The translations under genes were made by a program, and so were the position numbers. Source: DASRCB01 sp035653295 (lineage in GTDB: Bacteria > Acidobacteriota > Terriglobia > Bryobacterales > Bryobacteraceae). Taken from it: DNA of 55,436 nt. Under the pieces are notes generated by a model. The model worked only from the letters and a program-made list of their open reading frames with translations. It was not told where the DNA came from and did not search any database. Each line of letters begins with the position of its first letter. The first letter of the stretch is position 1. This document shows, piece after piece, positions 25,550 to 33,939 of the stretch. The stretch lies in NCBI GenBank assembly GCA_035653295.1, contig DASRCB010000285.1:1-55436 (forward strand). Reading direction: 5' to 3'.

Positions 25550-27757
25550 CTATTCGCCTGGGACCACGGGGGCGGTGAACCAGAATGTGGCGCCCTGGCC
25601 CGCTTCCGATTCCACCCAAAGCGTTCCGCCATGGCTCTCCACGACGGCTTGCGCGATGGCGAGGCCGATGCCCGTGCCCGGCACGTCGGGACCGTGCAGC
25701 CGCTTGAAGACTCCAAAGATGCGCTGATGGTGCTCCTTCGGGATGCCCACTCCGTTGTCCTGCACCGCGATGGCCCACATGCTGTCCCGCCGCTCCGCGC
25801 GAATGTTGATCAGGGGCGGCTCCTTGCCCCGGTACTTGATCGCATTGGAGATGAGGTTCTGGAAAAGACGAACGAAGCGCGCCTCGTCGCCCACCACCTC
25901 CGGCAACGAACCGATGGAGACCTGAGCGCCCGATTCCTCGATAATAATCGCGAGATTCTCGACCGCGCGGGCCGCGGCTGTTTGCAGTGAGAACACCCGA
26001 TGCTGAGCGGCGCTGTCGCCGAGGCGGACGTAGTCGAGCAGATCGTCGAGCAGCTGCCTGATCCGCGCCGCGCCGGCCGTTACGAAGCGGAAGTGCTCGG
26101 CCGTGCTCGCATCCAAACGATCGCCGAGGGCGCGCTCGACCAGCTGGAGGTAAGCAGTGATAGTGCGCAGCGGCTCGCGGAGGTCGTGACTGGCGGCGTA
26201 GGCGAACTGTTGCAGACGGTCGTGCGAGGCGGCAAGAGCGACGAGCGCGCGATTGGCCTCGGCATGCCGTTCCTGGGCCGCACGGAAGAGCAGGGCATTG
26301 TCGATGGCCAGGGCAGCGCGGCGAGCGACGTGTTCGGCCGCGGCAAGATCCTCGGGCCCATAGCGGCGGTCCGATTCGGCGGTGACGAAGGTGATCGCGC
26401 CCAGCACGCGATCGCGCGCGGCCATGGGGGCGATGATCACAGACTTCAATCCCAGCTCGCGCAGCATGGCGAGCTGCTGCGGGTCATGAATGGTCGCCGC
26501 CAGCAGGTCATCCGGAATTTCCGAGGCCATGACCGGGGTATTGGTGCGGATAACCACGCTGACGCCGCCAGGATCGTCAGGTCCGCTCGGATACCTGCGG
26601 TGATACTCTTCGGCAATCGCGAGGCGCGCGGGGTCGGCGTGCACGGTGGCGAGTCTGCGGATCTGGCCATCTTCGCCGCGGATGTCCACGGCGCACCAGT
26701 CGGCAAAGCAAGGAATGGCCAGGGCGGCGACGGCGCGCAGCGTGTGCTCGTAATCAAGAGTGGTGGCCAGCAGCTTACTGGCCTCGGCGATGAAGGTGAT
26801 CCGGCGCGTCTGTTCCTGCGCTTCTTCGCGCAGCCGCCGCTGGTCCTCGAACGCCTCGGCGGAAGCAATGGCCGCAGCCGCCAGGTTGGCCATCGCGGAG
26901 CCGACGCGCACCTGCTCGGGAAGGAACCGCTGCGGCGTTCGGAAATAAAGGGTCAGACTGCCGCCGCTGCTTCCGTGCATCATGAGCGGAAACGCGATGA
27001 AGGATCGAATGCCTTCGGCGTGGTACAGCTCGCGGCGGTCCTGCAACATGGGGAGCGCGTCCACATCCTCGGCGATGACAGGACCGGCGGGCATTTTCCT
27101 GGTTGCCGAGGCGCCGATGAAGCGGCCCTGGTCATACCCTTCCGAGAGTCCCGTGGACAGCAGCATGCGCCAGTCGCCTGCCGCGTCAACCCTCCAAACC
27201 GCATACGCGTCAGCGGCCATGACGCGATGCGCCAGCCCGACGACGCGCTCGAGGATGGGCTGTAGTTCCAGCGGCTCCAGCAGAGCGCCGGCCGCATCGG
27301 CAATGACTCCGAGCCGGTTTTCCACCGCGTCGTGCAATCGGAGCGCGGCATGCAGTTCGCTGTCGACGCGTTTGCGCTCGATCGCCTGCGCGATCACGGT
27401 GGCCATTGGTTCGATCGCCGCCAGCACGCGGCTGCGAAGCGGAGATCGCGTGAACAGGCCAAGCATGCCGACGGTCCGCCGTTCTACGACCAGCGGAAAC
27501 GAGACCGGAGCGGCGTCAGGTGTGGCGGCAACGCCTTCGTGATCGGAATCGCCGCACGTCTCCAGGACTTCGCCGCTCTGCACCCAGATACAGGCGCGCT
27601 CGACGGCGGTCAAATAGCGCACGAACTCCGCCGCACAGCCGCTCAGCATTGCGCGCAGTTCGCCGCCGCGGGTGACGGCTGCGCTGATGCCCAGAGCCAG
27701 CGCCAGAAGCCCCGCCGGCTCAGCCGGCCGGATCTGTTGCTGCGATGACACAGCCAC
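25550..27757 (-). CDS. Cytosolic sensor histidine kinase with GAF domains
   Basis: The 735-aa protein has no transmembrane segment. GAF-like sensor domains occupy about residues 20-480 (for example DAVENRLGVIADAAGALLEP, SFIAFPLMMHGSSGGSLTLY, SVIIAPMAARDRVLGAITFV). A HisKA domain follows with the phospho-acceptor His at about 524 (AYAASHDLREPLRTI). The ATPase domain has the N box (LFQNLISNAIKYRG), G1 (VQDNGVGIPKEHHQRIFGVF) and G2 (GTGIGLAIAQAVVESHGG). It resembles the bacteriophytochrome-like kinases, but no bilin Cys was identified. No response regulator is adjacent, so its partner is unknown. The GTG start at 27757 has TATCTT five bases upstream and no Shine-Dalgarno. Confidence 0.87.
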   Translation of the reverse strand: MAVSSQQQIRPAEPAGLLALALGISAAVTRGGELRAMLSGCAAEFVRYLTAVERACIWVQSGEVLETCGDSDHEGVAATPDAAPVSFPLVVERRTVGMLGLFTRSPLRSRVLAAIEPMATVIAQAIERKRVDSELHAALRLHDAVENRLGVIADAAGALLEPLELQPILERVVGLAHRVMAADAYAVWRVDAAGDWRMLLSTGLSEGYDQGRFIGASATRKMPAGPVIAEDVDALPMLQDRRELYHAEGIRSFIAFPLMMHGSSGGSLTLYFRTPQRFLPEQVRVGSAMANLAAAAIASAEAFEDQRRLREEAQEQTRRITFIAEASKLLATTLDYEHTLRAVAALAIPCFADWCAVDIRGEDGQIRRLATVHADPARLAIAEEYHRRYPSGPDDPGGVSVVIRTNTPVMASEIPDDLLAATIHDPQQLAMLRELGLKSVIIAPMAARDRVLGAITFVTAESDRRYGPEDLAAAEHVARRAALAIDNALLFRAAQERHAEANRALVALAASHDRLQQFAYAASHDLREPLRTITAYLQLVERALGDRLDASTAEHFRFVTAGAARIRQLLDDLLDYVRLGDSAAQHRVFSLQTAAARAVENLAIIIEESGAQVSIGSLPEVVGDEARFVRLFQNLISNAIKYRGKEPPLINIRAERRDSMWAIAVQDNGVGIPKEHHQRIFGVFKRLHGPDVPGTGIGLAIAQAVVESHGGTLWVESEAGQGATFWFTAPVVPGE

Positions 27758-27762
27758 GATCT

Positions 27763-27768
27763 AAGATA
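27763..27768 (-). promoter_or_regulatory. Candidate -10 element (TATCTT) of the histidine kinase gene
   Basis: On the minus strand TATCTT is five bases before the GTG at 27757; an in-frame GTG at 27751 would be eleven bases away. Confidence 0.4.
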
Positions 27769-27847
27769 GTACGCTGGGTCGGGATCCTGCTTGCCGTTAC
27801 CGTAATCATCACAACAGAACGTGCAGTATGCGGGCCGAGAGCGCGCC

Positions 27848-27868
27848 GTGCAAGCCAAAGGCTCGCAC
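27848..27868. repeat. GCCAAAGG-core hairpin repeat, copy 3
   Basis: The 21-base unit is identical to 3168-3188. It lies 42 bases past the stop of the BON-domain gene, again just beyond the 3' end of a minus-strand gene. Confidence 0.75.
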
Positions 27869-27880
27869 CACAACGCAGGA

Positions 27881-27903
27881 GGGCGGGGCAGAGCGCCCCG
27901 CCC
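27881..27903 (-). terminator. Strong stem-loop after the BON-domain gene
   Basis: GGGCGGGGC pairs with GCCCCGCCC over 9 bp around a 5-base loop, seven bases past the stop codon of the minus-strand gene. There is no T-tract. Confidence 0.5.
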
Positions 27904-27910
27904 GATGGGA

Positions 27911-28789
27911 CTACTTCTTCGATTCGGTCTGCTTCAGCTTACGATCGCCGGCGTTGATCCCCAGCCGCGTAAGCTCATGATCGTCGACTTCTTCCTCGGG
28001 CGCCTTACCATGGCGTCCGACGCGAATCTGGTTGTTCACGTCCACCACCCCGGCGACGCCTTCGGCAATATCCTCGGCCAAACGCTTGGCGTGCCGGTCC
28101 TCTACGGTACCGCTGAGAGTCACGACGCCCTGCTCGACCTGGACCTCGACCTCGGATGGATCGATGTCGGGATGGTCGGTCAGGCGATCATTCACCTCTT
28201 CCCGAATGCGGTCGTCCGAGCGGCGATAGCCCTTCGGCCCGCGTCCGGCATAGCGGCCCCGACCTGCGTACGATTGCATGCCGCCGCCATAGCTGCCGAG
28301 GCTGGGCATACCGGGATGGCCTCCGGCGAACCCGGGCGAACTGTAAGGTCCGACCGAGCCGTAATCGCTGACGCCGGTGCCGTAGCTGCGGCCGCCCCAT
28401 TCGCGGCGGGCGCCGGCTTCGCGCTCGCGGTCGCGCTGAAAGGGGCCGCGATAGTCGTGGCCGACGCCGGCCGGTCCCCAATCCTCTTTCCGGTACTGCG
28501 AGTAGCCGCGCCCTTCGGCAGGTCCGTAGTCCTGTCCGCGACCAAATTCGCGCCGGTTCTGTTCGTAATCTTCATTACTGTACCCGCCGCGGCCGCGCCA
28601 GTGCTGCGGGCCTTCGTCGTAACCCGTCCAGCGGTCGGCATTATCGCTGTACTGGTTTTCGAAGCGATCGCGCTCCGGCGGGGTGCGGCTGCCGGAACTG
28701 CCCTGAGCATTGTATTCGCGGTCGAAGTCGCGGGAGTTTGGGCTGTACGACTGCCTGCGATTGCGTTCGTCCAGATCGTTACGTGCCAT
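27911..28789 (-). CDS. BON-domain protein with a long disordered Gly/Arg/Tyr-rich N-terminal region
   Basis: The last about 100 residues contain one BON domain (DDRIREEVNDRLTDHPDIDP, then VEVQVEQGVVTLSGTVEDRH and RLAEDIAEGVAGVVDVNNQI), a fold that binds membranes or polymers. The first about 190 residues are low-complexity and polar, rich in Arg, Gly, Tyr, Asp and Ser (RGRGGYSNEDYEQNRREFGR). There is no signal peptide. The ATG at 28789 (MARNDLDERN) has GAGGAG six bases upstream and is preferred to the ATG at 28858. The layout is common among stress-related BON proteins; the actual role is unknown. Confidence 0.85.
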   Translation of the reverse strand: MARNDLDERNRRQSYSPNSRDFDREYNAQGSSGSRTPPERDRFENQYSDNADRWTGYDEGPQHWRGRGGYSNEDYEQNRREFGRGQDYGPAEGRGYSQYRKEDWGPAGVGHDYRGPFQRDREREAGARREWGGRSYGTGVSDYGSVGPYSSPGFAGGHPGMPSLGSYGGGMQSYAGRGRYAGRGPKGYRRSDDRIREEVNDRLTDHPDIDPSEVEVQVEQGVVTLSGTVEDRHAKRLAEDIAEGVAGVVDVNNQIRVGRHGKAPEEEVDDHELTRLGINAGDRKLKQTESKK

Positions 28790-28998
28790 TTGTGCTCCTC
28801 TCTTCAGTCGGGGGTCCGTCATACCCCCGGCGATTAGACGCTCAGGAGCGAGCTTCACATGCCTTCCTGGATATTGGGCCCCATTTGGAAGGACCCCTGG
28901 ATTCTGCGTATGACCCGCTTTACTTTTCGCCCAATCGCGTTTAGCATAGGGCTAACCCCCCGAGAGACTCGTACTCTTTGTGGAAGGGACAATCGGAC

Positions 28999-31900
28999 TT
29001 GCTGAGACTCAAGCGCGTCGAGCTTCACGGCTTTAAATCCTTCTTCGATCGGACCGAGATGCGGTTTCAGGGGAGCGGCATTGCGGCGGTGGTCGGCCCG
29101 AACGGGTGCGGCAAGAGCAACCTGAGCGACGCCATCAGCTGGGTACTGGGCGAGCAGTCGGCCAAAAGCCTGCGCGGCACGCGCATGGAAGACGTGATCT
29201 TCGCCGGCACGCGCGACCGCAAGCCTCTGGGCATGGCCGCCGTGACCCTGACGCTCACCGATCCCGCGGCGCACGGCGAGCCTTCGCTGCTGGCCCTGGC
29301 GAACGGCGTGGAAAAGGCCGTGGTGGAGCACGTCAACGGCAACGGCCATCACGAGAACGGCCACAACGGCCATCACGAGAACGGGCTGAACGGCATGGCG
29401 TCCGCGGCGCCGCATACGGCGCACGACGTCACCATCACCCGGCGTTTGTTCCGCAGCGGCGAAAGCGAGTATCTCATCAACGGCAAACCGGCTCGCCTGC
29501 GCGACATCCAGGATTTGTTTCTGGGCACCGGCCTGGGACCGGAGAGCTACGCCATTATCGAGCAGGGCCGCATCGGCCAGATCCTCAGCAACAAGCCCTC
29601 GGACCGGCGCGCGGTAATCGAGGAGGCGGCGGGGATCACGAAGTTTCGAACGCGCAAGCGCCTCGCGGAGGCCAAGCTGGAGGGGGCGCGGCAGAACCTG
29701 GCGCGCGTGTTCGACATCCTCGAGGAAGTTGGGCGGCAGGTGAATTCGCTGAAGCGGCAGGCTTCGAAAGCGAAGCGTTACACGGAGATCCGCACGGAGA
29801 TGGTTGCTCACCTGCGCCAGGCTGTTGCGGGGCGATACCGGATTCTGGAACGCGATGCGGCGCGCAGCGCCATCGATCTGAACCTGGTCACACAGGAACT
29901 GCAGAAGCTGTCCGCCGAGGTCGCCGAGCGCGAAAAGGAAGACGGCGCGCTTCGGGAGCGGGCCTATGAGACCGAAACGGCACTCACCGGCGCGCGCCAG
30001 CGCCTGAGCGATCTCCAGCTGGACCAGGAGCGCACCCGAGGCCGGCTGGAGTCGCAGGCCCGCCAGATTGGCGGAATCGAGACTCGCCTGGCGCAGGGCG
30101 AAGCGGAGACGCAGTCGCTGGAAACGCGGCAATCACGCCTCGAGGCAGACATTCAGACCCACGCGGCGAGTTTGGCGGAGCTCGAGGGCAGGTACGAATC
30201 TTCGCGGCAGGAGATCACAGCGCGCAGCGCGGAGCGGGAGCAGTTGCAGCGCGAGATCGGCGACAAGACGCGACTGCTGGAATCGGCGCGGCAGAACGCT
30301 ATCCGCCTGCTCGGCGAGGCTGCGGCGCTGAAGAACCAGCTCGGCCAGGTGGAGACGTATCTGGCCTCCGTGGATCGAGACACGGCGCGCGCCCGGCGTG
30401 AAGAAGAAGGCGCCACGGCCGACCTCGCGCGCCTCGATCAGGTGAAAACGGAGTTGTCGGGCCGGATCTCGGAACGGCAGCTGCAACTGGCCGCGACGGT
30501 GGATGAGCGCCGCGGGGTCGAGCAGGAGCTGAACGAACGCCGTCAGGCGCTGCAGGCCCGGAGACGCGACCTGGATCAGCTGCGCGGAGACTGGTCGCGC
30601 CTGAAAGCGCGCCGCGACTCGCTCGAAGAGGTGATCTCGCATCGCTCCTATACGACGGAGAGTGTCAAGCGCCTCTTCAAACAGATCGAGCGCGGCGAAG
30701 CGCAGGATCTGCGGCCCGTGGGCGTGCTGGCGGATTTCGTCGAGGTGGAACCCGGGTTCGAGAAAGCCACCGAAGAGTTTCTGCACGAAGAGCTGGAATA
30801 TGTGGTTGTCAACGACTGGGCGGATGCGCAGCGCGGCCTCGAACTGATGCGCTCAGGCCAGGACGGCCGAGCTACATTCCTGGTGCACCCGGAATCGTGG
30901 CCGGAAGCAGGGCAGAGCAGCAGCGAGCCCGCTTCCGAGCCCGGCATCAATGGGCGGCTGACGGATCGACTGCGACTGACGAACGGGCTCACCCATGCCC
31001 CCGCCGATCTGCTGCCGCGGCTGGCGAACTGCTGGCTGGCAGCGGATCGCGATACCGCGCAGCGCATGGCCGTAGCGCATCCCGATGCCTGGTTTCTTCT
31101 GCCCGATGGCGTGAGCTATCACGGCCTGACCGTCACCGGCGGGCGCAAAAGCGGGGCCGGCCCGCTGGCCCTCAAACGGGAGTTGCGCGACGTGAGTTCC
31201 CAGCTGGCGCAGAAGCAGGCGGCGGTGGACGAAGCACAGACCGCGCTGGAGTTGCTTGACAAAGAAATCGCCAGTCTGTCGGAGCGTTTGGAGGGGTTGC
31301 GCGCCGAGCAGCAGCACAAGGAAAAGGAGGCCGTCGCTCTCGATCAGCAGTTCCGGACTCTGGGGGAAGAGTTGAAACGCGCGCAGTCGCGCCTGTCCGT
31401 TTCGCGCATGGAGTTGCAGCGGCTCGAAAAAGAGACGCAGCGGTCGGTAGCGCAGCGCGACAATAACAACCTGCTGCTCGAACAGAAGGAGCAGTCCCGC
31501 GCCCAACAGGAACAGGCGCTGGAGAGCGCCCGCGGCGATCTGGAGCAACTGCAGGCCCGCATGGCCGGTGTTGCGGAGCAGTATTCGGCGCTTCGCGCCG
31601 ATCTTGCTGGTCTGGAGGAACGGCGCCGCGCCGAAAGGTCGTCGCATGACCGGCTGCAGCATCAGCTTCGGGAAGTGATCGCCCGGCGCGAGCAGTTGAG
31701 CGTCGAAATCGAGCGGCTTGGGGTGGAGCGCGCGCGTCTTCTGAACGATAACATCGAACTCGACGCCCGGGCCGGGGAAATCGGACAGCAGATCGCCGGA
31801 GTGGAAAGCGAATTGGCGGAACTGACCGCCGCCGAAACGGACGTGCGCACAAGGATTTCCGCCATGGACGAGCAATTAAAGGCGCTTCGCTCCGGGATGC

Positions 31901-32754
31901 AGGCGGCGCACGACCGCCGGACGCAGTGCGAAATCGAGCTGGTCAAAAAACAGGCTGAACTCAAGTATCTGGACGATACGAGCCGTAATGAGCTCGGGGC
32001 GCCTGTTTCCGAGGTGGCCGGCGGCGAGGAGACGGTGCCGGACGAAGCCGTGCTGGCGGAATCCGAAGAGAAATATCGCGAGCTGCGCGCTAAAATCGAC
32101 GCGCTCGGTCCGGTAAATCCCGAGGCGCTGGAGCAGTACGGCGAAGCGCAGCAGCGGTATGAATTCCTGAACGCGCAGCGGCAGGATCTGCTTGACTCGA
32201 TTCGCGACACGGAAAAGGCGATTCACGAGATCGACGCCGAGTCGCGACGCCGCTTCAAAGAGGCGTTCGAAGCGATTAATATTAATTTCCGAGAGATGTT
32301 CCAGACGCTGTTTGGCGGCGGAACCGGCGAAATGCGCCTCACCGACGAGGAGAATGCCGCGGAGTCCGGCATCGATATTGTCGCGCAACCTCCGGGAAAA
32401 CGTCTGCAAAACGTGCTTTTGCTTTCCGGAGGTGAGAAATCTTTGACCGCCATGGCACTATTGATGGCGATCTTCCGATATCAGCCGAGTCCCTTCTGCA
32501 TTCTGGACGAGGTGGACGCTCCGCTGGATGAGCCGAATATCGAACGGTTGACGCGTTTATTGAAGGAGATGTCTTCGCAGACCCAGTTTCTGGTCATCAC
32601 CCACTCCAAGCGGACCATGGAAGCGGCGCAGTCGCTTTACGGGGTCACCATGCAGGAGCCGGGTGTTTCGAAGCTGGTTTCTGTGAAGTTTCAGGCGGCA
32701 GCAGCGCCGCCGCCTGTGCAGCCATCTGCTGCCGGCATGCAGATGGCTATGTAA
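28999..32754 (+). CDS. smc: Chromosome segregation/condensation ATPase SMC
   Basis: SMC dimers with ScpAB organise and segregate the chromosome. Features for a 1251-aa product: head start LKRVELHGFKSF, Walker A GPNGCGKSN (K39), two long coiled coils (about 170-500 and 690-1010), a hinge (about 530-650, GVLADFVEVEPGFEKATEEF) and the C-terminal head with signature LLSGGEKS (about 1142) and Walker B CILDEVDAPLD (E1171). The TTG at 28999 gives the usual N terminus and has AAGGGA nine bases upstream; a TTG at 28978 is possible. Odd: residues about 109-132 are a His/Asn/Gly-rich insert in the N-terminal head, encoded by an internal direct repeat. The family call is certain. Confidence 0.95.
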   Translation: MLRLKRVELHGFKSFFDRTEMRFQGSGIAAVVGPNGCGKSNLSDAISWVLGEQSAKSLRGTRMEDVIFAGTRDRKPLGMAAVTLTLTDPAAHGEPSLLALANGVEKAVVEHVNGNGHHENGHNGHHENGLNGMASAAPHTAHDVTITRRLFRSGESEYLINGKPARLRDIQDLFLGTGLGPESYAIIEQGRIGQILSNKPSDRRAVIEEAAGITKFRTRKRLAEAKLEGARQNLARVFDILEEVGRQVNSLKRQASKAKRYTEIRTEMVAHLRQAVAGRYRILERDAARSAIDLNLVTQELQKLSAEVAEREKEDGALRERAYETETALTGARQRLSDLQLDQERTRGRLESQARQIGGIETRLAQGEAETQSLETRQSRLEADIQTHAASLAELEGRYESSRQEITARSAEREQLQREIGDKTRLLESARQNAIRLLGEAAALKNQLGQVETYLASVDRDTARARREEEGATADLARLDQVKTELSGRISERQLQLAATVDERRGVEQELNERRQALQARRRDLDQLRGDWSRLKARRDSLEEVISHRSYTTESVKRLFKQIERGEAQDLRPVGVLADFVEVEPGFEKATEEFLHEELEYVVVNDWADAQRGLELMRSGQDGRATFLVHPESWPEAGQSSSEPASEPGINGRLTDRLRLTNGLTHAPADLLPRLANCWLAADRDTAQRMAVAHPDAWFLLPDGVSYHGLTVTGGRKSGAGPLALKRELRDVSSQLAQKQAAVDEAQTALELLDKEIASLSERLEGLRAEQQHKEKEAVALDQQFRTLGEELKRAQSRLSVSRMELQRLEKETQRSVAQRDNNNLLLEQKEQSRAQQEQALESARGDLEQLQARMAGVAEQYSALRADLAGLEERRRAERSSHDRLQHQLREVIARREQLSVEIERLGVERARLLNDNIELDARAGEIGQQIAGVESELAELTAAETDVRTRISAMDEQLKALRSGMQAAHDRRTQCEIELVKKQAELKYLDDTSRNELGAPVSEVAGGEETVPDEAVLAESEEKYRELRAKIDALGPVNPEALEQYGEAQQRYEFLNAQRQDLLDSIRDTEKAIHEIDAESRRRFKEAFEAININFREMFQTLFGGGTGEMRLTDEENAAESGIDIVAQPPGKRLQNVLLLSGGEKSLTAMALLMAIFRYQPSPFCILDEVDAPLDEPNIERLTRLLKEMSSQTQFLVITHSKRTMEAAQSLYGVTMQEPGVSKLVSVKFQAAAAPPPVQPSAAGMQMAM
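29341..29384 (+). repeat. Direct repeat inside smc encoding a His/Asn/Gly-rich insert
   Basis: AACGGCCATCACGAGAACGG occurs at 29341-29360 and again at 29365-29384 (24-base period, so in frame). It encodes NGHHENG-HNGHHENG in the N-terminal head domain. Confidence 0.8.
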
Positions 32755-32761
32755 GCGGGCT

Positions 32762-32813
32762 TCCGTCGCGGCGCGCGGGGCAGTGGTGTTTGTTACACCG
32801 GCCCGGCGACGGA
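32762..32813 (+). terminator. Nested stem-loop downstream of smc
   Basis: An outer stem TCCGTCGC/GCGACGGA (8 bp) encloses a short GC stem and an apical hairpin GGTGT-TTGTT-ACACC. It starts seven bases after the smc stop. No T-tract follows, so it may be an mRNA-end structure rather than an intrinsic terminator. Confidence 0.45.
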
Positions 32814-32890
32814 TTCTTCCAAACATGCCTGCCCGACTGGGCCTTCGCAAACTGTGCCGAGTCGCCGGGGCCCACCGCTGGGCAGTAGCG

Positions 32891-32896
32891 TAAGAT
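32891..32896 (+). promoter_or_regulatory. Candidate -10 element (TAAGAT) of a leaderless transcript
   Basis: TAAGAT is seven bases before the ATG at 32904. This supports that ATG over the in-frame ATG at 32895, which would fall inside the hexamer. Confidence 0.45.
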
Positions 32897-32903
32897 GGCC
32901 AGG

Positions 32904-33740
32904 ATGAAATCCTTCGTCCTTTTGTTGTTCGCCGCCGCCCTGCTCTGCGCCCAGGAGAAGCAGCGTCCGACCGAACTCCTGTGGCCCGACGGCGCGCCAG
33001 GCGCTGTCGGAACGGAAGACGTCGACAAGCCGTCGCTCACCATCTACCTGCCTGACTCCGCAAAAGCCGTTGGAACCGGTGTGATCGTCTGCCCCGGCGG
33101 CGGTTATGTCAACCTTGCCATGGATCACGAAGGCCGCCAGGTCGCCGAGTGGATGAATTCGGTGGGCATCGCCGCTTTCGTGCTGAAATACCGCCTCGGT
33201 CCCCGCTACCACCACCCCGCGATGATCGATGATGCGCATCAGGCGATTCGCATCGTGCGCTCCCGCGCCGCGGAGTTCGGCATTGCGCCCGACCGCCTCG
33301 GGATCATGGGATTCTCCGCGGGCGGTCATCTGGCCTCTACCGCGGCCACGCATTTCGATGCCCGTACGCGCCCCGATTTCGCCATCCTCGTTTATCCGGT
33401 CATCTCCTTCACGACGCCGTACACGCATCAGGGCTCGAAGCGCTACCTGCTGGGCGACAACCCCGATCCGAAACTGGTTGAGTCGCTCTCCAACGAGCTT
33501 CAGGTTACGCGGCAGACGCCGCCGACATTCCTGTTCCACACCGACACTGATAAGGCAGTGCCGCCCGAAAACAGCGTCCTGTTTTACATGGCCCTGAAGC
33601 GCGCCGGCGTCCCCGCGGAAATGCACATTTTCGCCGAAGGCGAGCACGGCCTCGGTCTCGCGCAGACGCATGCCGACCTTTCGATCTGGCCCACGCTGCT
33701 GGCCAACTGGCTACGCGTGCGCGGATTACTCCGGCATTGA
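32904..33740 (+). CDS. Secreted alpha/beta hydrolase (acetyl-xylan esterase / BD-FAE-like)
   Basis: The enzyme probably removes acyl groups from plant polysaccharide fragments. It has a signal peptide (MKSFVLLLFAAALLCAQ), the oxyanion loop CPGGGYVNLAMDHEG, the nucleophile elbow GFSAGGH (Ser about 138), an acid region HTDTDKAVPPENS and the catalytic His in AEGEHGLGLAQ. This is the full triad of the bifunctional feruloyl/acetyl-xylan esterase group. The start at 32904 is chosen from the TAAGAT element; 32895 would add only three residues. It is a single gene between smc and the acyl-CoA dehydrogenase operon. Confidence 0.87.
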   Translation: MKSFVLLLFAAALLCAQEKQRPTELLWPDGAPGAVGTEDVDKPSLTIYLPDSAKAVGTGVIVCPGGGYVNLAMDHEGRQVAEWMNSVGIAAFVLKYRLGPRYHHPAMIDDAHQAIRIVRSRAAEFGIAPDRLGIMGFSAGGHLASTAATHFDARTRPDFAILVYPVISFTTPYTHQGSKRYLLGDNPDPKLVESLSNELQVTRQTPPTFLFHTDTDKAVPPENSVLFYMALKRAGVPAEMHIFAEGEHGLGLAQTHADLSIWPTLLANWLRVRGLLRH

Positions 33741-33790
33741 GCGCGACAGACTGCGGACCACCGGGCGGCCGGCCACCAGTTTCGGGGACA

Positions 33791-33852
33791 GGTGAATTTC
33801 ACCCACCCTCTTCCCGCGCCGGCCTTACTCCTGGTGGATTTGACCCACCACC
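33791..33852 (+). promoter_or_regulatory. Paired dyads (candidate operator) upstream of the acyl-CoA dehydrogenase operon
   Basis: GGTGAATTTCACC (33791-33803) is a palindrome. A related unit, GGTGGATTTGACCCACC, starts 42 bases later at 33833, and each is followed by a pyrimidine-rich stretch. The two are imperfect direct copies, four helical turns apart, 88-149 bases before the ATG of the acyl-CoA dehydrogenase. Confidence 0.45.
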
Positions 33853-33939
33853 CCTCCCCAAGTCACTGATTTCACGGCCTGATCGTTCGTAGGCCAGCCG
33901 ATTGCTCCTTCCTCAACGATCCGGGAGGAATCCGCCGCC

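Noticed and set aside
26000..27265. 421-aa plus-strand open frame inside the histidine kinase
   Set aside because: Antisense shadow; Gly/Arg/Ala-rich with no domain, while the minus strand has intact kinase motifs.
29341..29384. A CRISPR-like repeat
   Set aside because: The two copies are in frame inside smc, encode an insert, and lack regular spacers.
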